Shown: positions 26,606 through 36,347, counted from the stretch's first letter. The stretch is DNA of 64,000 nt from an uncultured Bacilli bacterium (GCA_934091055.1 CAKOKN010000001.1:62001-126000), one strand, 5' to 3'. Notes: generated from the sequence alone by a model not told the origin. Numbers and translations: made by a program.

Positions 26606-27937
26606 ATGAATATTAAAGATAAAGCTAAAGAATTTGCTATTAATGCCCACAGGGGTCAAGTTAGAAAATCTGATACTGATAAACCTATGATAATCCATCC
26701 CATAGATACAGCGAATATTCTTACTGAATATGGTTTTGATGATCAAGTAGTAGCTGCGGGATATTTACATGATGTTTTAGAGGACACTAAATATACTAGA
26801 GAGGATTTACTCAAATATTTTAATGAAGATGTAGTAGATTTAGTTGAGGGTGCTACAGAACCAGATAAAAGTTTATCTTGGGAAGAGAGAAAAGAGCACA
26901 CTATTAATACAATTAAAGATTTTGATTTAAGACATAAAGCTATTGTTTGTGCTGATAAAATAAGTAATTTAGAAGATATGCGAATAATATTTGAAAAGAG
27001 TGGTACAAAAGACTTCTCTGCCTTTAAGAGAGGCTATGATAAACAAAAGTGGTATTATACCGAAGTATATAATAGTTTAATTTATAATGAAGATGAAAAC
27101 TTTGAAATGTTTAAAAGATTAAAAATATTAATAGATGATATATTTAATGATATAAAAGAAGAAGATCTTTCTAAGAGTATATTTAAAGATAAAAGTGGTG
27201 AATATAAAGAACTATTAAAGCTTCATTATCGTAAACAGGAGTTATATAAAATGAATAAAGTACTTAATTATGGCAAACCATATGTAATAGAGTTTACAGG
27301 AACTCCTAGAACTGGTAAGACAAGTTTAATAAATAATTTATATGATTTTTTTAAAAAGGGAGGATTTAATACTACTATATTAGAAGAGTTTACTACCTCT
27401 AAGAAGTATAAAGAAACTATATATCCTAGATTAAAAAAAGAATATACTAAAATAGTTAATATAGAAATTCCTAAATATGTTTTGGAAGAACTAAAGGAAA
27501 CTATAGATACTAATCCTGATATTATTTTAATAGATAGATCATTATTTGATAGACTAATTTGGGTTGATAGACTTTATTTAAAGGGTGGTATGACCGACTA
27601 TGAATATAAGTCTTATATAGAAGAATATATTCCAAAGATAAAGAATAGTATTGATATAATACTTTCTACTTATACTGATAGTATTACTTCTTTAAAGAGA
27701 GATTATAATGCTAATTTAGCATTAGAAAAGAGATCATTTTTAAATACTAAGAATATAGAAGAGTATAATAAATCTCTTATTAATATGAAAGAATTAGCAG
27801 AAGAAGAAAATATAAATTTTTATTTATTTGATACTACTAATAAGAGTGAAAGAGAAGTATCTTTGGAAGTCGCTGATATATTACTTAATGATATGAGAAA
27901 GAAATATATTAAAAGGTTAAATAAAAAATTTAAATAA
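26606..27937 (+). CDS. Mesh1/SpoT-like HD hydrolase fused to P-loop kinase
   Basis: The first 180 residues match small alarmone hydrolases: AHRGQVRKSD, H31 in HPIDTANIL, the HD pair H55-D56 in LHDVLEDT, and D117 in ADKISNLEDM, which would bind Mn and suggest (p)ppGpp or a related nucleotide as substrate. From about residue 225 a P-loop domain follows: GTPRTGKTS (232-240), IILIDRSLFDRLIWVDRL, and a basic LID-like LKRDYNANLALEKR, resembling thymidylate/nucleoside kinases. I know no characterised protein with this arrangement. GGAGG precedes the ATG, 10 bases after the WYL regulator. Confidence 0.82.
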   Translation: MNIKDKAKEFAINAHRGQVRKSDTDKPMIIHPIDTANILTEYGFDDQVVAAGYLHDVLEDTKYTREDLLKYFNEDVVDLVEGATEPDKSLSWEERKEHTINTIKDFDLRHKAIVCADKISNLEDMRIIFEKSGTKDFSAFKRGYDKQKWYYTEVYNSLIYNEDENFEMFKRLKILIDDIFNDIKEEDLSKSIFKDKSGEYKELLKLHYRKQELYKMNKVLNYGKPYVIEFTGTPRTGKTSLINNLYDFFKKGGFNTTILEEFTTSKKYKETIYPRLKKEYTKIVNIEIPKYVLEELKETIDTNPDIILIDRSLFDRLIWVDRLYLKGGMTDYEYKSYIEEYIPKIKNSIDIILSTYTDSITSLKRDYNANLALEKRSFLNTKNIEEYNKSLINMKELAEEENINFYLFDTTNKSEREVSLEVADILLNDMRKKYIKRLNKKFK

Positions 27938-27941
27938 TATA

Positions 27942-27970
27942 AAAAGGAAGAATAGTTTGTTCTTCCTTTT
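27942..27970. terminator. Bidirectional terminator between convergent genes
   Basis: AAAAGGAAGAA (27942-27952) pairs with TTCTTCCTTTT (27960-27970). A-run and T-run on either side let it serve both the HD/P-loop gene (+) and the SpoIVB-like gene (-), whose stop codon it touches. Confidence 0.88.
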
Positions 27971-28967
27971 AGTTTTCTGCTTCTTCTAGCATTTTAGTTA
28001 TTAATATTCCATAACCTTTAGAGGGATCATCTACTACTACGTGTGTTACTGCGCCAATGATATAATTATCTTGCATAATTGGACTGCCACTCATTCCTTG
28101 AATGATACCTCCAGTACTTTTTAGTAGTCTTTCATCAGTTACTTCGAATAATATATTTTTAGTAGAGGTTTCATTAGTATTTACTTTTAAGATATTAATT
28201 TTAAATTCTTCTACTTCGTCTCCGTCTATTACGGTAAATATAGAAGCTTCTCCTATTTTAATATCTTCTTTATTCCTAATTGGATACATTTTTTTATTAG
28301 GAATAATATCTGTATAAGTACCAAATATACCACTAGTAGTGTTTTCTTTTACATTACCAAATACTTCATTAGTATTATATTTTGCGTTTTTTTCACCAGG
28401 TTTTCCATCTTCACTTCTAGTAACTCCTGTAACTGTTGAACTATAAATTTTACCATCTTTTATTTCTAGTTTTTGACCTGTATTCTTTTCTATTATTTCG
28501 TGACCTAGTGCTCCGAATAACTTTGTATTAGGATCGATGAATGTAAGTGTTCCTACTCCGGTTATACTGTCTTTTACATATAGACCTGTTTTATAGATGT
28601 TGTTATCTGTTTTTATTAGAGATAGAGCTGTTTTACTCTCAGTATTACCACGAATATATGTTATAGATATAGTGTCTTTGTTGTTAGAGTCTTCGATTAT
28701 ATTTAACATATCTTCAATATTAGTTATTTCTTGATCGTTTATTTTAATTATCTTGTCACCTGTCTGAAGATTAGCTTCTTTAGCAGGATTGGTATTATTT
28801 ACTTCATATGTGCCTACTACTATGACACCTTTAGATTTTAATTCTATACCAACATTTTCTCCTCCTGCAATAATATAATCTGAATAAGCAAGGATGGTAT
28901 TAGGAATAATAAATATAGAAAGTGCTATTAAAAGAAACAATTTGTTTTTTATTTTTTTAAAAAACAT
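27969..28967 (-). CDS. spoIVB: SpoIVB-like S55 serine peptidase with PDZ domain
   Basis: The 332-residue protein has an N-terminal signal/anchor (about residues 9-27), a PDZ domain (about 35-105, with TNPAKEANLQTGDKIIKIND) and an S55 peptidase domain with H156 in ALGHEI and S293 in GGIIQGMSGSPI, the GxSG nucleophile motif, followed by IIGAVTHVVVDDPSKGYGI. In spore formers SpoIVB is secreted from the forespore and triggers sigma-K activation. Whether this organism sporulates is unknown; a repurposed surface signalling protease is possible. AAGGAGATGTT precedes the ATG on the minus strand. Confidence 0.9.
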   Translation of the reverse strand: MFFKKIKNKLFLLIALSIFIIPNTILAYSDYIIAGGENVGIELKSKGVIVVGTYEVNNTNPAKEANLQTGDKIIKINDQEITNIEDMLNIIEDSNNKDTISITYIRGNTESKTALSLIKTDNNIYKTGLYVKDSITGVGTLTFIDPNTKLFGALGHEIIEKNTGQKLEIKDGKIYSSTVTGVTRSEDGKPGEKNAKYNTNEVFGNVKENTTSGIFGTYTDIIPNKKMYPIRNKEDIKIGEASIFTVIDGDEVEEFKINILKVNTNETSTKNILFEVTDERLLKSTGGIIQGMSGSPIMQDNYIIGAVTHVVVDDPSKGYGILITKMLEEAEN

Positions 28968-29061
28968 AAAATAACATCTCCTTTATAGTTTCACAGACTA
29001 CATTATTATTATTTACATATATACAAAAACTATGAAAGATAAAATATACCATTTATCTATC

Positions 29062-29090
29062 TTGACAATATTATAAAAATGTTGTATCAT
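29062..29090 (+). promoter_or_regulatory. Promoter of 29116-29749 genes
   Basis: TTGACA (29062-29067), 17 bases, TATCAT (29085-29090), ahead of the two small genes. Confidence 0.75.
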
Positions 29091-29115
29091 AATTATCTAG
29101 TTTGTAGGTGATAGT

Positions 29116-29445
29116 ATGGGAAATATATTCTTAAATAAACAATTTAATATAGCTAAGAATAATTATAATTATTTTTTTGCTAAAATGATTGTTAGTATTT
29201 TTAAATTGGTTTTTAAGATTGCTACAGTACTTATTATTAATCAATTTTTTGATTATTTAATAATTAATATTATTTGTTTAATAGTAGTTTTAGATTTAAT
29301 ATATGATATTTATAAAACATATAATTCTTATACTTATATTATGAACGATATTAAGAATACAATTCCTTTAGAAATATCTTATGAATTAGATTTTAATTTA
29401 ATTAAGAAAGAATTTTTAGGAAAAGTGGAAAATTATGGAAAATAA
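29116..29445 (+). CDS. Small membrane protein of unknown function
   Basis: Not recognised. The 109-residue protein has two hydrophobic segments (about residues 23-42 and 46-66) between polar ends, so it is likely a two-pass membrane protein. GTAGGTGATAGT precedes the ATG. It overlaps the next gene by 11 bases, indicating coupled translation. Confidence 0.65.
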   Translation: MGNIFLNKQFNIAKNNYNYFFAKMIVSIFKLVFKIATVLIINQFFDYLIINIICLIVVLDLIYDIYKTYNSYTYIMNDIKNTIPLEISYELDFNLIKKEFLGKVENYGK

Positions 29446-29749
29446 TTTTTTTGTAGGAGTTGTAGTTCATAGGAGAAGAAAGAGTAATTCTTTAACTAGA
29501 GAAAAGTTAGTTTTGTATTCTAGAAATGATGTTGATTATATTGATTTACTTAATAATAATAGATATGTTAGTGAAGAATATGCTAATACAAGGGAAGATT
29601 ATGTTATAAAGAGTAGTCTTATTAAAGTAGATGTTAGTGATTATAGAACAGATTATTATTATTTACTTAGTAGATATAATGAATATAAAGAAGAAGTTAG
29701 AAATGATAAGAGATCATTATTTTTGAGAATTAAGAATAAAGTGAGATAA
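29435..29749 (+). CDS. Small cytoplasmic protein of unknown function
   Basis: Not recognised. The 104-residue protein is charged, has no membrane span, and begins MENNFFVGVVVHRRRKS. It overlaps the membrane protein gene before it and is closed by a terminator, so the two form a small operon. The ATG has only a weak AAAAGTGGAA site inside the upstream gene, fitting coupling. Confidence 0.6.
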   Translation: MENNFFVGVVVHRRRKSNSLTREKLVLYSRNDVDYIDLLNNNRYVSEEYANTREDYVIKSSLIKVDVSDYRTDYYYLLSRYNEYKEEVRNDKRSLFLRIKNKVR

Positions 29750-29786
29750 CTTATATATACTAAGATATATTTAGGTTATCTTTTTG
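29744..29786 (+). terminator. Intrinsic terminator
   Basis: AGATAAC (29744-29750) pairs with GTTATCT (29775-29781), with an AT-rich inner stem, then a T-run. Confidence 0.75.
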
Positions 29787-29807
29787 TTTTTTAATTAGTT
29801 TATTTTG

Positions 29808-29836
29808 TTTACTTTTAATGATTATTATGTGATAAT
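29808..29836 (+). promoter_or_regulatory. addB promoter
   Basis: TTTACT (29808-29813), 17 bases, GATAAT (29831-29836), 16 bases before the addB start. Confidence 0.6.
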
Positions 29837-29852
29837 ATTAGTAGGTGGTAGA

Positions 29853-32126
29853 ATGGATTATATAGTATTAGCTCCTTATGGTATTAGAAGTAATATTATT
29901 AAGAAGAGAGAAGAATATTATAATTATAATATTAAATTTATGACTTTAGAGAAGTTTGTTAAGAGATATACTTTTGATTATGATAATAAGACTATATATT
30001 ATTTAATGAAAGAATATAATATTAAATATAGTACTGCATTAGTTTACTTAGATAACTTATATTATATTAGTGATAAGATAGATAATGATAAAATGAGTAA
30101 ATTAAAAGAGATAAAAGATTATTTGGAGAGTAATAATCTACTTATATATGATGATTTATTTAGAAGTTATGTTAAGAAGAATAAAGTATATATATATGGT
30201 TATGATTATATTAATAAGTATTATCTTAGTGTTATTAAAGATCTTGATTATGAAGTTATTGATTATAAGTATAATAATTATGATATAGATAATATATATG
30301 AATTTAATTATATAGATGAAGAAGTTATATTTGTAATAGATAGAATATGTGATTTATTAAGAAAGGGAGTAAGCATAAATAAGATTAGACTTATTATATC
30401 TAATGAGTATAGGAGTGTTATATATAGATTATTTAAGATATATAATATACCTATTTCAGTTAGAAAGAGAAGTATTTATTCTATTAGAGAAGTTAAGAAT
30501 GTTCTTGATAACTTAGATAATATAGAGGAGGAACTTTTAAATATTTATAATGAAGAAGTAAAAAGTAAAGTTATTAAAGTACTTAATAGATATAGTTTTA
30601 TTAAAGATAAAAGTAGCGCTAGTGAACTTATTATAAATGATTTAAAGAATACTTATCTAGAAGAAGATACTACTGGTATTAAAGTAAGTAGTATAGATGA
30701 TTATTTTGATGATGATACTTATGTTTTTCTACTTGGATTTAATAAAGAAAATATACCTATATTATATAAAGATCAAGAATATTTTAGTGATAAAGATAAG
30801 AAGATATTAGATTATGATAGTAGTAATGAACTTAATATTAATAAGAGAATAGAAGTTATTAGGAGACTACATAATATTAAGAATTTAACTATTAGTTATA
30901 AGCTTAGTGATAGTAATGGAGTATATACTCCTTCAGATCTACTACTAGGGGTTAATATTATAAAAGATTACAAACATAAATATATTAATTCAGATATGAT
31001 GAATAAGATCTTTCTAGCTAATTCTTTAGATGATTTAGTTAAATATAATGTTAAAGATAAAGATCTTGATTTATTGTCTTCGAATTATGATATTCCTTAT
31101 ATGAATTATGATAATAGTTATAATAAGATAGATAAAGATAAATTATATAAGTATTTAGATAATAAGTTAGTATTATCTTATACTGCTTTAGAGAATTATT
31201 ACAAGTGTAGTTTTAAATATTATTTAAGTAATATACTTAAGATTAATATTATTGATAAAGATTTTAATATTTTAGTAGGAGATATATGTCATTATGTACT
31301 TAGATGTATGGATGATGATGGGTTTGATTTTGATGAATGCTTTGATACTTATGTTAAGACAAAGAGAAAGTTTACGAAGAGAGAATTGTTCTTTTTAGCT
31401 AATATTAAAGAGGAACTTAGATTTGTTGTTACTACTATTAGAAAGCAATATACTTATAGTACTTTTGATAAGAGTAAGAAAGAAAAAGCCGTTTATGTAA
31501 ATAAAGATAAGAATATTAAAGTTACTTTTATGGGGGTTATTGATAAGGTATTATATAAAGAAGAAGATGATTATACTTATTTAGTAGTAGTAGATTATAA
31601 GACTGGTAGTACTAATATTAATTTAAAGAATATGATGTATGGTCTTGGACTTCAGTTACCAATATATTTATATTTATCTAGTAAGATGGAACTTAAAAAT
31701 ATTAAGATTGTGGGATTTTATCTTCAGAAGTTATTTACTAGTACATTAGATAATAATAAAGAATATGATGAAGCAAGAGAAAATAACTTAAAACTAGAAG
31801 GATATTCAATAAATGAAGAGAATATTTTATCTCGATTTGATAAGACTTATGAGAATTCTAAACTTATTAAGTCGATGAAGACTACTAGTAAAGGGTTTGG
31901 CCCTTATGCTAAAGTTCTTAGTGAGGAAGAGATAGATAATATTATTGAAAATACTGATAAGTTAATAGATAAAGCGATAGATAATATATTAGACAGTAAT
32001 TTTGATATTAATCCTAAGATAATAGATGGAGATAATGTTAGTTGTGGTTTTTGTGAATATAGAGATATTTGTTATTTAAGAGAGAATAATAAGAAGTATA
32101 TTAATAGGGAGGTAAGTAATGATTAA
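29853..32126 (+). CDS. addB: AddB/RexB-type nuclease subunit
   Basis: The 757-residue protein has a C-terminal PD-(D/E)XK nuclease (VVVDYKTGSTNINLKN, then GLGLQLPIYLYL) and a four-Cys iron-sulfur signature: one Cys before the nuclease (ENYYKCSFKYYL) and three after it (SCGFCEYRDIC). This is the AddB arrangement. The N-terminal part lacks a visible Walker A. It is much shorter than Bacillus AddB (about 1160), so the dead-helicase region is reduced. AddAB processes double-strand breaks for recombination. The ATG at 29853 follows AGGTGG; addA is 640 bases downstream. Confidence 0.85.
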   Translation: MDYIVLAPYGIRSNIIKKREEYYNYNIKFMTLEKFVKRYTFDYDNKTIYYLMKEYNIKYSTALVYLDNLYYISDKIDNDKMSKLKEIKDYLESNNLLIYDDLFRSYVKKNKVYIYGYDYINKYYLSVIKDLDYEVIDYKYNNYDIDNIYEFNYIDEEVIFVIDRICDLLRKGVSINKIRLIISNEYRSVIYRLFKIYNIPISVRKRSIYSIREVKNVLDNLDNIEEELLNIYNEEVKSKVIKVLNRYSFIKDKSSASELIINDLKNTYLEEDTTGIKVSSIDDYFDDDTYVFLLGFNKENIPILYKDQEYFSDKDKKILDYDSSNELNINKRIEVIRRLHNIKNLTISYKLSDSNGVYTPSDLLLGVNIIKDYKHKYINSDMMNKIFLANSLDDLVKYNVKDKDLDLLSSNYDIPYMNYDNSYNKIDKDKLYKYLDNKLVLSYTALENYYKCSFKYYLSNILKINIIDKDFNILVGDICHYVLRCMDDDGFDFDECFDTYVKTKRKFTKRELFFLANIKEELRFVVTTIRKQYTYSTFDKSKKEKAVYVNKDKNIKVTFMGVIDKVLYKEEDDYTYLVVVDYKTGSTNINLKNMMYGLGLQLPIYLYLSSKMELKNIKIVGFYLQKLFTSTLDNNKEYDEARENNLKLEGYSINEENILSRFDKTYENSKLIKSMKTTSKGFGPYAKVLSEEEIDNIIENTDKLIDKAIDNILDSNFDINPKIIDGDNVSCGFCEYRDICYLRENNKKYINREVSND

Positions 32127-32448
32127 TTATAATGGACTTGATTTATATCAAGGTAATATTCGAAGAAGAAATAGTGATGGTACTGATGAATTAGTTACTT
32201 CTAGAGAGAATATTGTTTATATGGAAGAAGAGGATGCTTTTATTACTACGAATAATTATCTTATATATATCTTCTATCCAGTTATGGAGAGTGAAAAGTA
32301 TACTAAAGAAGAATTAGAAGAGATAGAAAAGAAAGAAAAAGAGTTATATATACCTTATGCTAAGATTGGTAATTTTAAAAAAGAGGGATTATATATAGAT
32401 GAGGATTCTATTATTAATTTAAAGGATCGTAGTAGAAAGAAAAGATAG
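32119..32448 (+). CDS. Small unknown protein between addB and addA
   Basis: Not recognised. The 109-residue acidic protein has a helix rich in Glu and Lys (about 60-80) and no membrane span. It overlaps addB by 8 bases and abuts the next small gene. Its position suggests co-expression with AddAB; a functional link is inference only. Confidence 0.6.
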   Translation: MINYNGLDLYQGNIRRRNSDGTDELVTSRENIVYMEEEDAFITTNNYLIYIFYPVMESEKYTKEELEEIEKKEKELYIPYAKIGNFKKEGLYIDEDSIINLKDRSRKKR

Positions 32449-32460
32449 ATGGAGGAAGTT

Positions 32461-32760
32461 ATGGATAAATATATATTTAATTGTAATCATAATAAAAAGA
32501 ATAGAGCTTTGACAGTTATTACTATGGAGCATTATATTGATAATATTTTGGAGGAAAATAAGTTAATTGGGGATATATATAATTTAGTAGATTATATTAA
32601 TTATTCTTCTTTTGATAATAGTGATTTATTATTTAATAATTTTAAGGGTAATCAAATGGAATTTGTTGTTTCTGCTATATCAAGATATAAAAATATTGTT
32701 AAAGTTAATGGTTATGATCATATATTAATTAGTAATAAGAAGAGTAGAATAAGAGGTTGA
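32461..32760 (+). CDS. Second small unknown protein between addB and addA
   Basis: Not recognised. The 99-residue protein starts MDKYIFNCNHNKKN. The ATG at 32461 is chosen because GGAGGAAGT precedes it; the upstream in-frame ATG at 32449 would overlap that site. It ends with TGA, five bases before addA. Confidence 0.6.
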   Translation: MDKYIFNCNHNKKNRALTVITMEHYIDNILEENKLIGDIYNLVDYINYSSFDNSDLLFNNFKGNQMEFVVSAISRYKNIVKVNGYDHILISNKKSRIRG

Positions 32761-32764
32761 TAGT

Positions 32765-35700
32765 ATGGCAAACTGGACAGAAGAACAAAAGGAAGCTATA
32801 TATAAAGATGGTACTAATATTATAGTCTCTGCAGGGGCAGGATCTGGTAAGACAGCAGTACTTACTGAGAGAGTATTAGAAAAAGTTAAATCAGGAGTAT
32901 CCGTGGATAATTTACTTATACTTACCTTTACTAAGATGGCAGCGAAGGAAATGAGAGAGAGAATTGGTGATAAACTTTTAAAACAAGGCTTTACAGAAGA
33001 ATTATCTAAATTAGATACTGCGGATATTACGACATTTGACGCTTATGCACTATCTTTAGTAAAGAAATATCATTACTACTTAAATGTAAATAAAGATATT
33101 AGTATTATATCTGCTTCAGTTATTGAATTATATAAGAAGAAGATGTTGACTGATATATTTGAAGAGTTATATGAGAAGGAAGATCAAGAGTTTTTATCTC
33201 TGATTCAGGAATATAGTTTAAAAGATGATAAAGAGATATTTGATTTTATATTAAATGTTAATAGTAAGTTAGATTTAAAAACTAATAAGAGAGAGTATTT
33301 GGATAATTATATTAGTGTTAAGTATGATAGTGATAATATAGATAAAGATATAGAAGAGTATATTAGAGTTATATTAGATCTTATTGATAATATTAGAGAG
33401 TATATGGAATATATAGATAATGGTGATTATTTAGATAAGTTATATAGTGTTATTAATCCTTTATTAGAAAGTTCTAGTTATGATGATGTTAAGAGTAATA
33501 TAGATATAAAATTACCAATAGCAAGAGGATTATCTGATGTAAGTCGTGAATATAAAGAGAAGATAGCTAATACTATAAAAGAGATTAAGAAGTTAGTTAT
33601 ATATGATAATTATGATAGTATAAAGAGTGGTATACTTAAAACTCAAGAATATACTAAGAAGATTATTGATATAATAAAAGAATTAGATAAGAGAGTAGGA
33701 GAATATAAATGGAAATATAATTATTTTGAATATTCAGATATATCTAGTTTAGCAATAAAGTTAGTTAGAGATAATACTTTAGTTAGAGAAGAGATAAAGA
33801 ATAATTTAAATGAGATATTAATAGATGAATATCAGGATACTAATGATATTCAAGAAGAATTTATTTCTTATATATCTAATAATAATGTCTATATGGTAGG
33901 AGATATTAAACAGTCTATTTATAGATTTAGAAATGCTAATCCTTATATATTTAAAAATAAATATGATAATTATAGTAGTAATAATGGTGGTATAAAGATT
34001 GATTTAAATAAGAACTTTAGAAGTAGAGAAGAAGTTATTAATAATATAAATTTAATGTTTGATCGAATAATGGATGATGATATAGGAGGAGCCTCTTATA
34101 GAGAAAGTCATAGAATGATCTATGGTAACTTAATGTATAAGGGGGAAGGAGATAATAAAGAGAATAATAATTTTGAAGTATATAATTATTTAAATGATAC
34201 ATCTTTTAAAAAAGAAGAAGTAGAAGCTTTTATTATAGCTAATGATATAAAGAAGAAGGTAGAAGGTGGATACTTAGCTTTTGGTAAAGATACTAATGGT
34301 ATTAGAAAGATAAAGTATAGTGATTTTGCTATATTACTTGATAGTAGTAAGTACTTTGAGTTATATAAAAAGATCTTAGAATATAATGGAGTACCAGTAG
34401 TTATAAATAAGTCAGTGAATTTAACTGATGGAGAAGTAATTACGATAATAAAGAATATAATAAATTTTATTATTAAGATTAAGAGTAATGTTATAGATAG
34501 TGAGTTTAAGAAGTTATTTATATCTCTTGGAAGAAGTTTTTTATTTAATATAGATGATAATACTTTATTTGGTTATTTTTTAAATAATAATTATAAAGAT
34601 AGTGATATATATAAGATAAGTTATGATATTACTAAGAAGTTAGATACTATTAGTTTGGATGAGATAATAGATATTATTATTAGTAGTTATGACTTTAATA
34701 ATAAATTATTCTTACTTGGAGATTATACTTTAAATAGTCTTAGGATAGAGAAGTTAAAAGAGATAACTAGTGAACTTACTAATCTTGATTATGATATTTA
34801 TAGTTATCAAGAGTATTTAGATAATATTATTAAGAATAATTTAAAGATAGAGTTTAGTGTTGGTAGTAATAGTAATGATACAGTAAAGATTATGACAATA
34901 CACGCCTCAAAGGGATTAGAGTTTAATGTCTGCTACTTTGGGGGATTATATGGTAAGTTTAATATAAGAGAGGCTATTAATAAGTTTAGTTATGATGATA
35001 AATATGGTATTATTATTCCTTATAAAGATAAGTTCTTATATAATACTATTTATCATATACTTAGTTATAGAAGTTATGTTAGAGAGAATATTAGTGAGAG
35101 AATAAGATTATTTTATGTTGCTTTAACTAGGGCTAAAGAGAAGATGATCTTTCTTCTTCCAGAGAATACTAAAGATGAAATGTTTATTGGTGATATAGTA
35201 GATAATAGTATTAGAGAAAAGTATAGTAGTTTTGCTAGTATTATGTATTCTATAGAGTATATTACTAAGAATTATTATAAGAATATAGATATTAGTAAGA
35301 TAAATTTATCTAAGGATTATAATAGTATTAAGAGTGGTAATTATAAGATGCTTTTAAATAAAGTTGATGATAGGATAGATACTTTAGATATAGATATTAC
35401 TAGAGAAGTAGAAGAGAATAAGTCTTTTTCTAAGAAGAGTAATCATCTTATTACCAAGGAAGAGAATGATAGATTAGAAGAAGGAAAGAGAGTACATAGT
35501 CTTTTTGAACTTACTTCTTTTGATGATATTAGTAATTTAAAGGGTAGAGATAGAGAGATTATTAGTAATTTTATAGAAAAGATTGATATGAATACTGTTG
35601 GAGTATATAAAGAGTATGAATTTATGTATGAAGAAGATGGTATTACTTATAATGGTGTTATTGACTTGATACTTGAATATAAAGATAATATTAAGATAGT

Positions 35701-35842
35701 TGATTATAAACTTAAGAATACTAGTGATGAAGCTTATTTGAAGCAGTTAAATGGTTATAAGAAATATATAGAGAGAATATTTAAGAAGAAAACTAGTATA
35801 TATTTATATTCTATTATTGATAATGTTTTAAAAGAAATATAA
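32765..35842 (+). CDS. addA: AddA helicase-nuclease subunit
   Basis: The 1025-residue protein has UvrD-type helicase motifs in order: Walker A SAGAGSGKTAVLTERV (residues about 18-33), ILTFTKMAAKEMRER, Walker B LIDEYQDTN, VGDIKQSIYRFRNA, TIHASKGLEF and VALTRAKEKM. The C-terminal PD-(D/E)XK nuclease shows GVIDLILEY and IVDYKLKN. With AddB it resects double-strand breaks until a Chi site. It is shorter than Bacillus AddA (about 1230). Confidence 0.95.
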   Translation: MANWTEEQKEAIYKDGTNIIVSAGAGSGKTAVLTERVLEKVKSGVSVDNLLILTFTKMAAKEMRERIGDKLLKQGFTEELSKLDTADITTFDAYALSLVKKYHYYLNVNKDISIISASVIELYKKKMLTDIFEELYEKEDQEFLSLIQEYSLKDDKEIFDFILNVNSKLDLKTNKREYLDNYISVKYDSDNIDKDIEEYIRVILDLIDNIREYMEYIDNGDYLDKLYSVINPLLESSSYDDVKSNIDIKLPIARGLSDVSREYKEKIANTIKEIKKLVIYDNYDSIKSGILKTQEYTKKIIDIIKELDKRVGEYKWKYNYFEYSDISSLAIKLVRDNTLVREEIKNNLNEILIDEYQDTNDIQEEFISYISNNNVYMVGDIKQSIYRFRNANPYIFKNKYDNYSSNNGGIKIDLNKNFRSREEVINNINLMFDRIMDDDIGGASYRESHRMIYGNLMYKGEGDNKENNNFEVYNYLNDTSFKKEEVEAFIIANDIKKKVEGGYLAFGKDTNGIRKIKYSDFAILLDSSKYFELYKKILEYNGVPVVINKSVNLTDGEVITIIKNIINFIIKIKSNVIDSEFKKLFISLGRSFLFNIDDNTLFGYFLNNNYKDSDIYKISYDITKKLDTISLDEIIDIIISSYDFNNKLFLLGDYTLNSLRIEKLKEITSELTNLDYDIYSYQEYLDNIIKNNLKIEFSVGSNSNDTVKIMTIHASKGLEFNVCYFGGLYGKFNIREAINKFSYDDKYGIIIPYKDKFLYNTIYHILSYRSYVRENISERIRLFYVALTRAKEKMIFLLPENTKDEMFIGDIVDNSIREKYSSFASIMYSIEYITKNYYKNIDISKINLSKDYNSIKSGNYKMLLNKVDDRIDTLDIDITREVEENKSFSKKSNHLITKEENDRLEEGKRVHSLFELTSFDDISNLKGRDREIISNFIEKIDMNTVGVYKEYEFMYEEDGITYNGVIDLILEYKDNIKIVDYKLKNTSDEAYLKQLNGYKKYIERIFKKKTSIYLYSIIDNVLKEI

Positions 35843-35862
35843 TAATATTTTGAGGGGGATTT

Positions 35863-36219
35863 ATGGAAAATAATAATAAGAGAAAATATTTTAATTGGGA
35901 GAATAATAATACTATTTATAATAGACTTATGAAAGAGACTATTATTAGTTATATTCCTTATTTGGGACAAGGTCTTCAGTTTGGAGTAGGAGATATTGTA
36001 TTAGAAGAGGAAGGAGATATTTATAAGTTTTATATTATTGATAGAGATGTAAAGTTCTGCTACGAAGAGTTTGATAATGTTGTTAATGCTACTGAGAAGC
36101 TTGTTACTTATTATGATGAGGCTGAACTTATTGATGATCCTGATAAGATGATGGGTATTTTTTGTGATACTTTAAATATAAAGAGAAATAAGGGTATTAT
36201 TAGGAAGAAGAGAAGATAA
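35863..36219 (+). CDS. Small unknown protein after addA
   Basis: Not recognised. The 118-residue protein has a basic N-terminus, a hydrophobic patch (ISYIPYLGQGLQFGVGDIVL) too polar for a clear membrane span, and a basic C-terminal tail. TTGAGGGGGAT precedes the ATG, 20 bases after addA, so it is probably the last gene of the add operon. Confidence 0.6.
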   Translation: MENNNKRKYFNWENNNTIYNRLMKETIISYIPYLGQGLQFGVGDIVLEEEGDIYKFYIIDRDVKFCYEEFDNVVNATEKLVTYYDEAELIDDPDKMMGIFCDTLNIKRNKGIIRKKRR

Positions 36220-36273
36220 ATTTTATACTTTCTATATATTATAAGTTATGTTATAATTATATAGAAAGGTGTT

Positions 36274-36347
36274 GCCAAATTAGTTTAGTGGTAGAACAAA
36301 GCCCTCGTAATGCTTAGAGATAAGTTCGATTCTTATATTTGGCACCA
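36274..36347 (+). tRNA. tRNA-Thr (anticodon CGU)
   Basis: The 74-nt sequence folds as a cloverleaf: acceptor GCCAAAT/ATTTGGC (perfect 7 bp), D-arm GTTT/GAAC with GG in the loop, anticodon loop CTCGTAA (CGU, reading ACG), T-arm ATAAG/CTTAT with loop TTCGATT, and an encoded CCA. The anticodon stem has a C-U mismatch at positions 31-39. A TATAAT box lies at 36252-36257. Confidence 0.9.
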
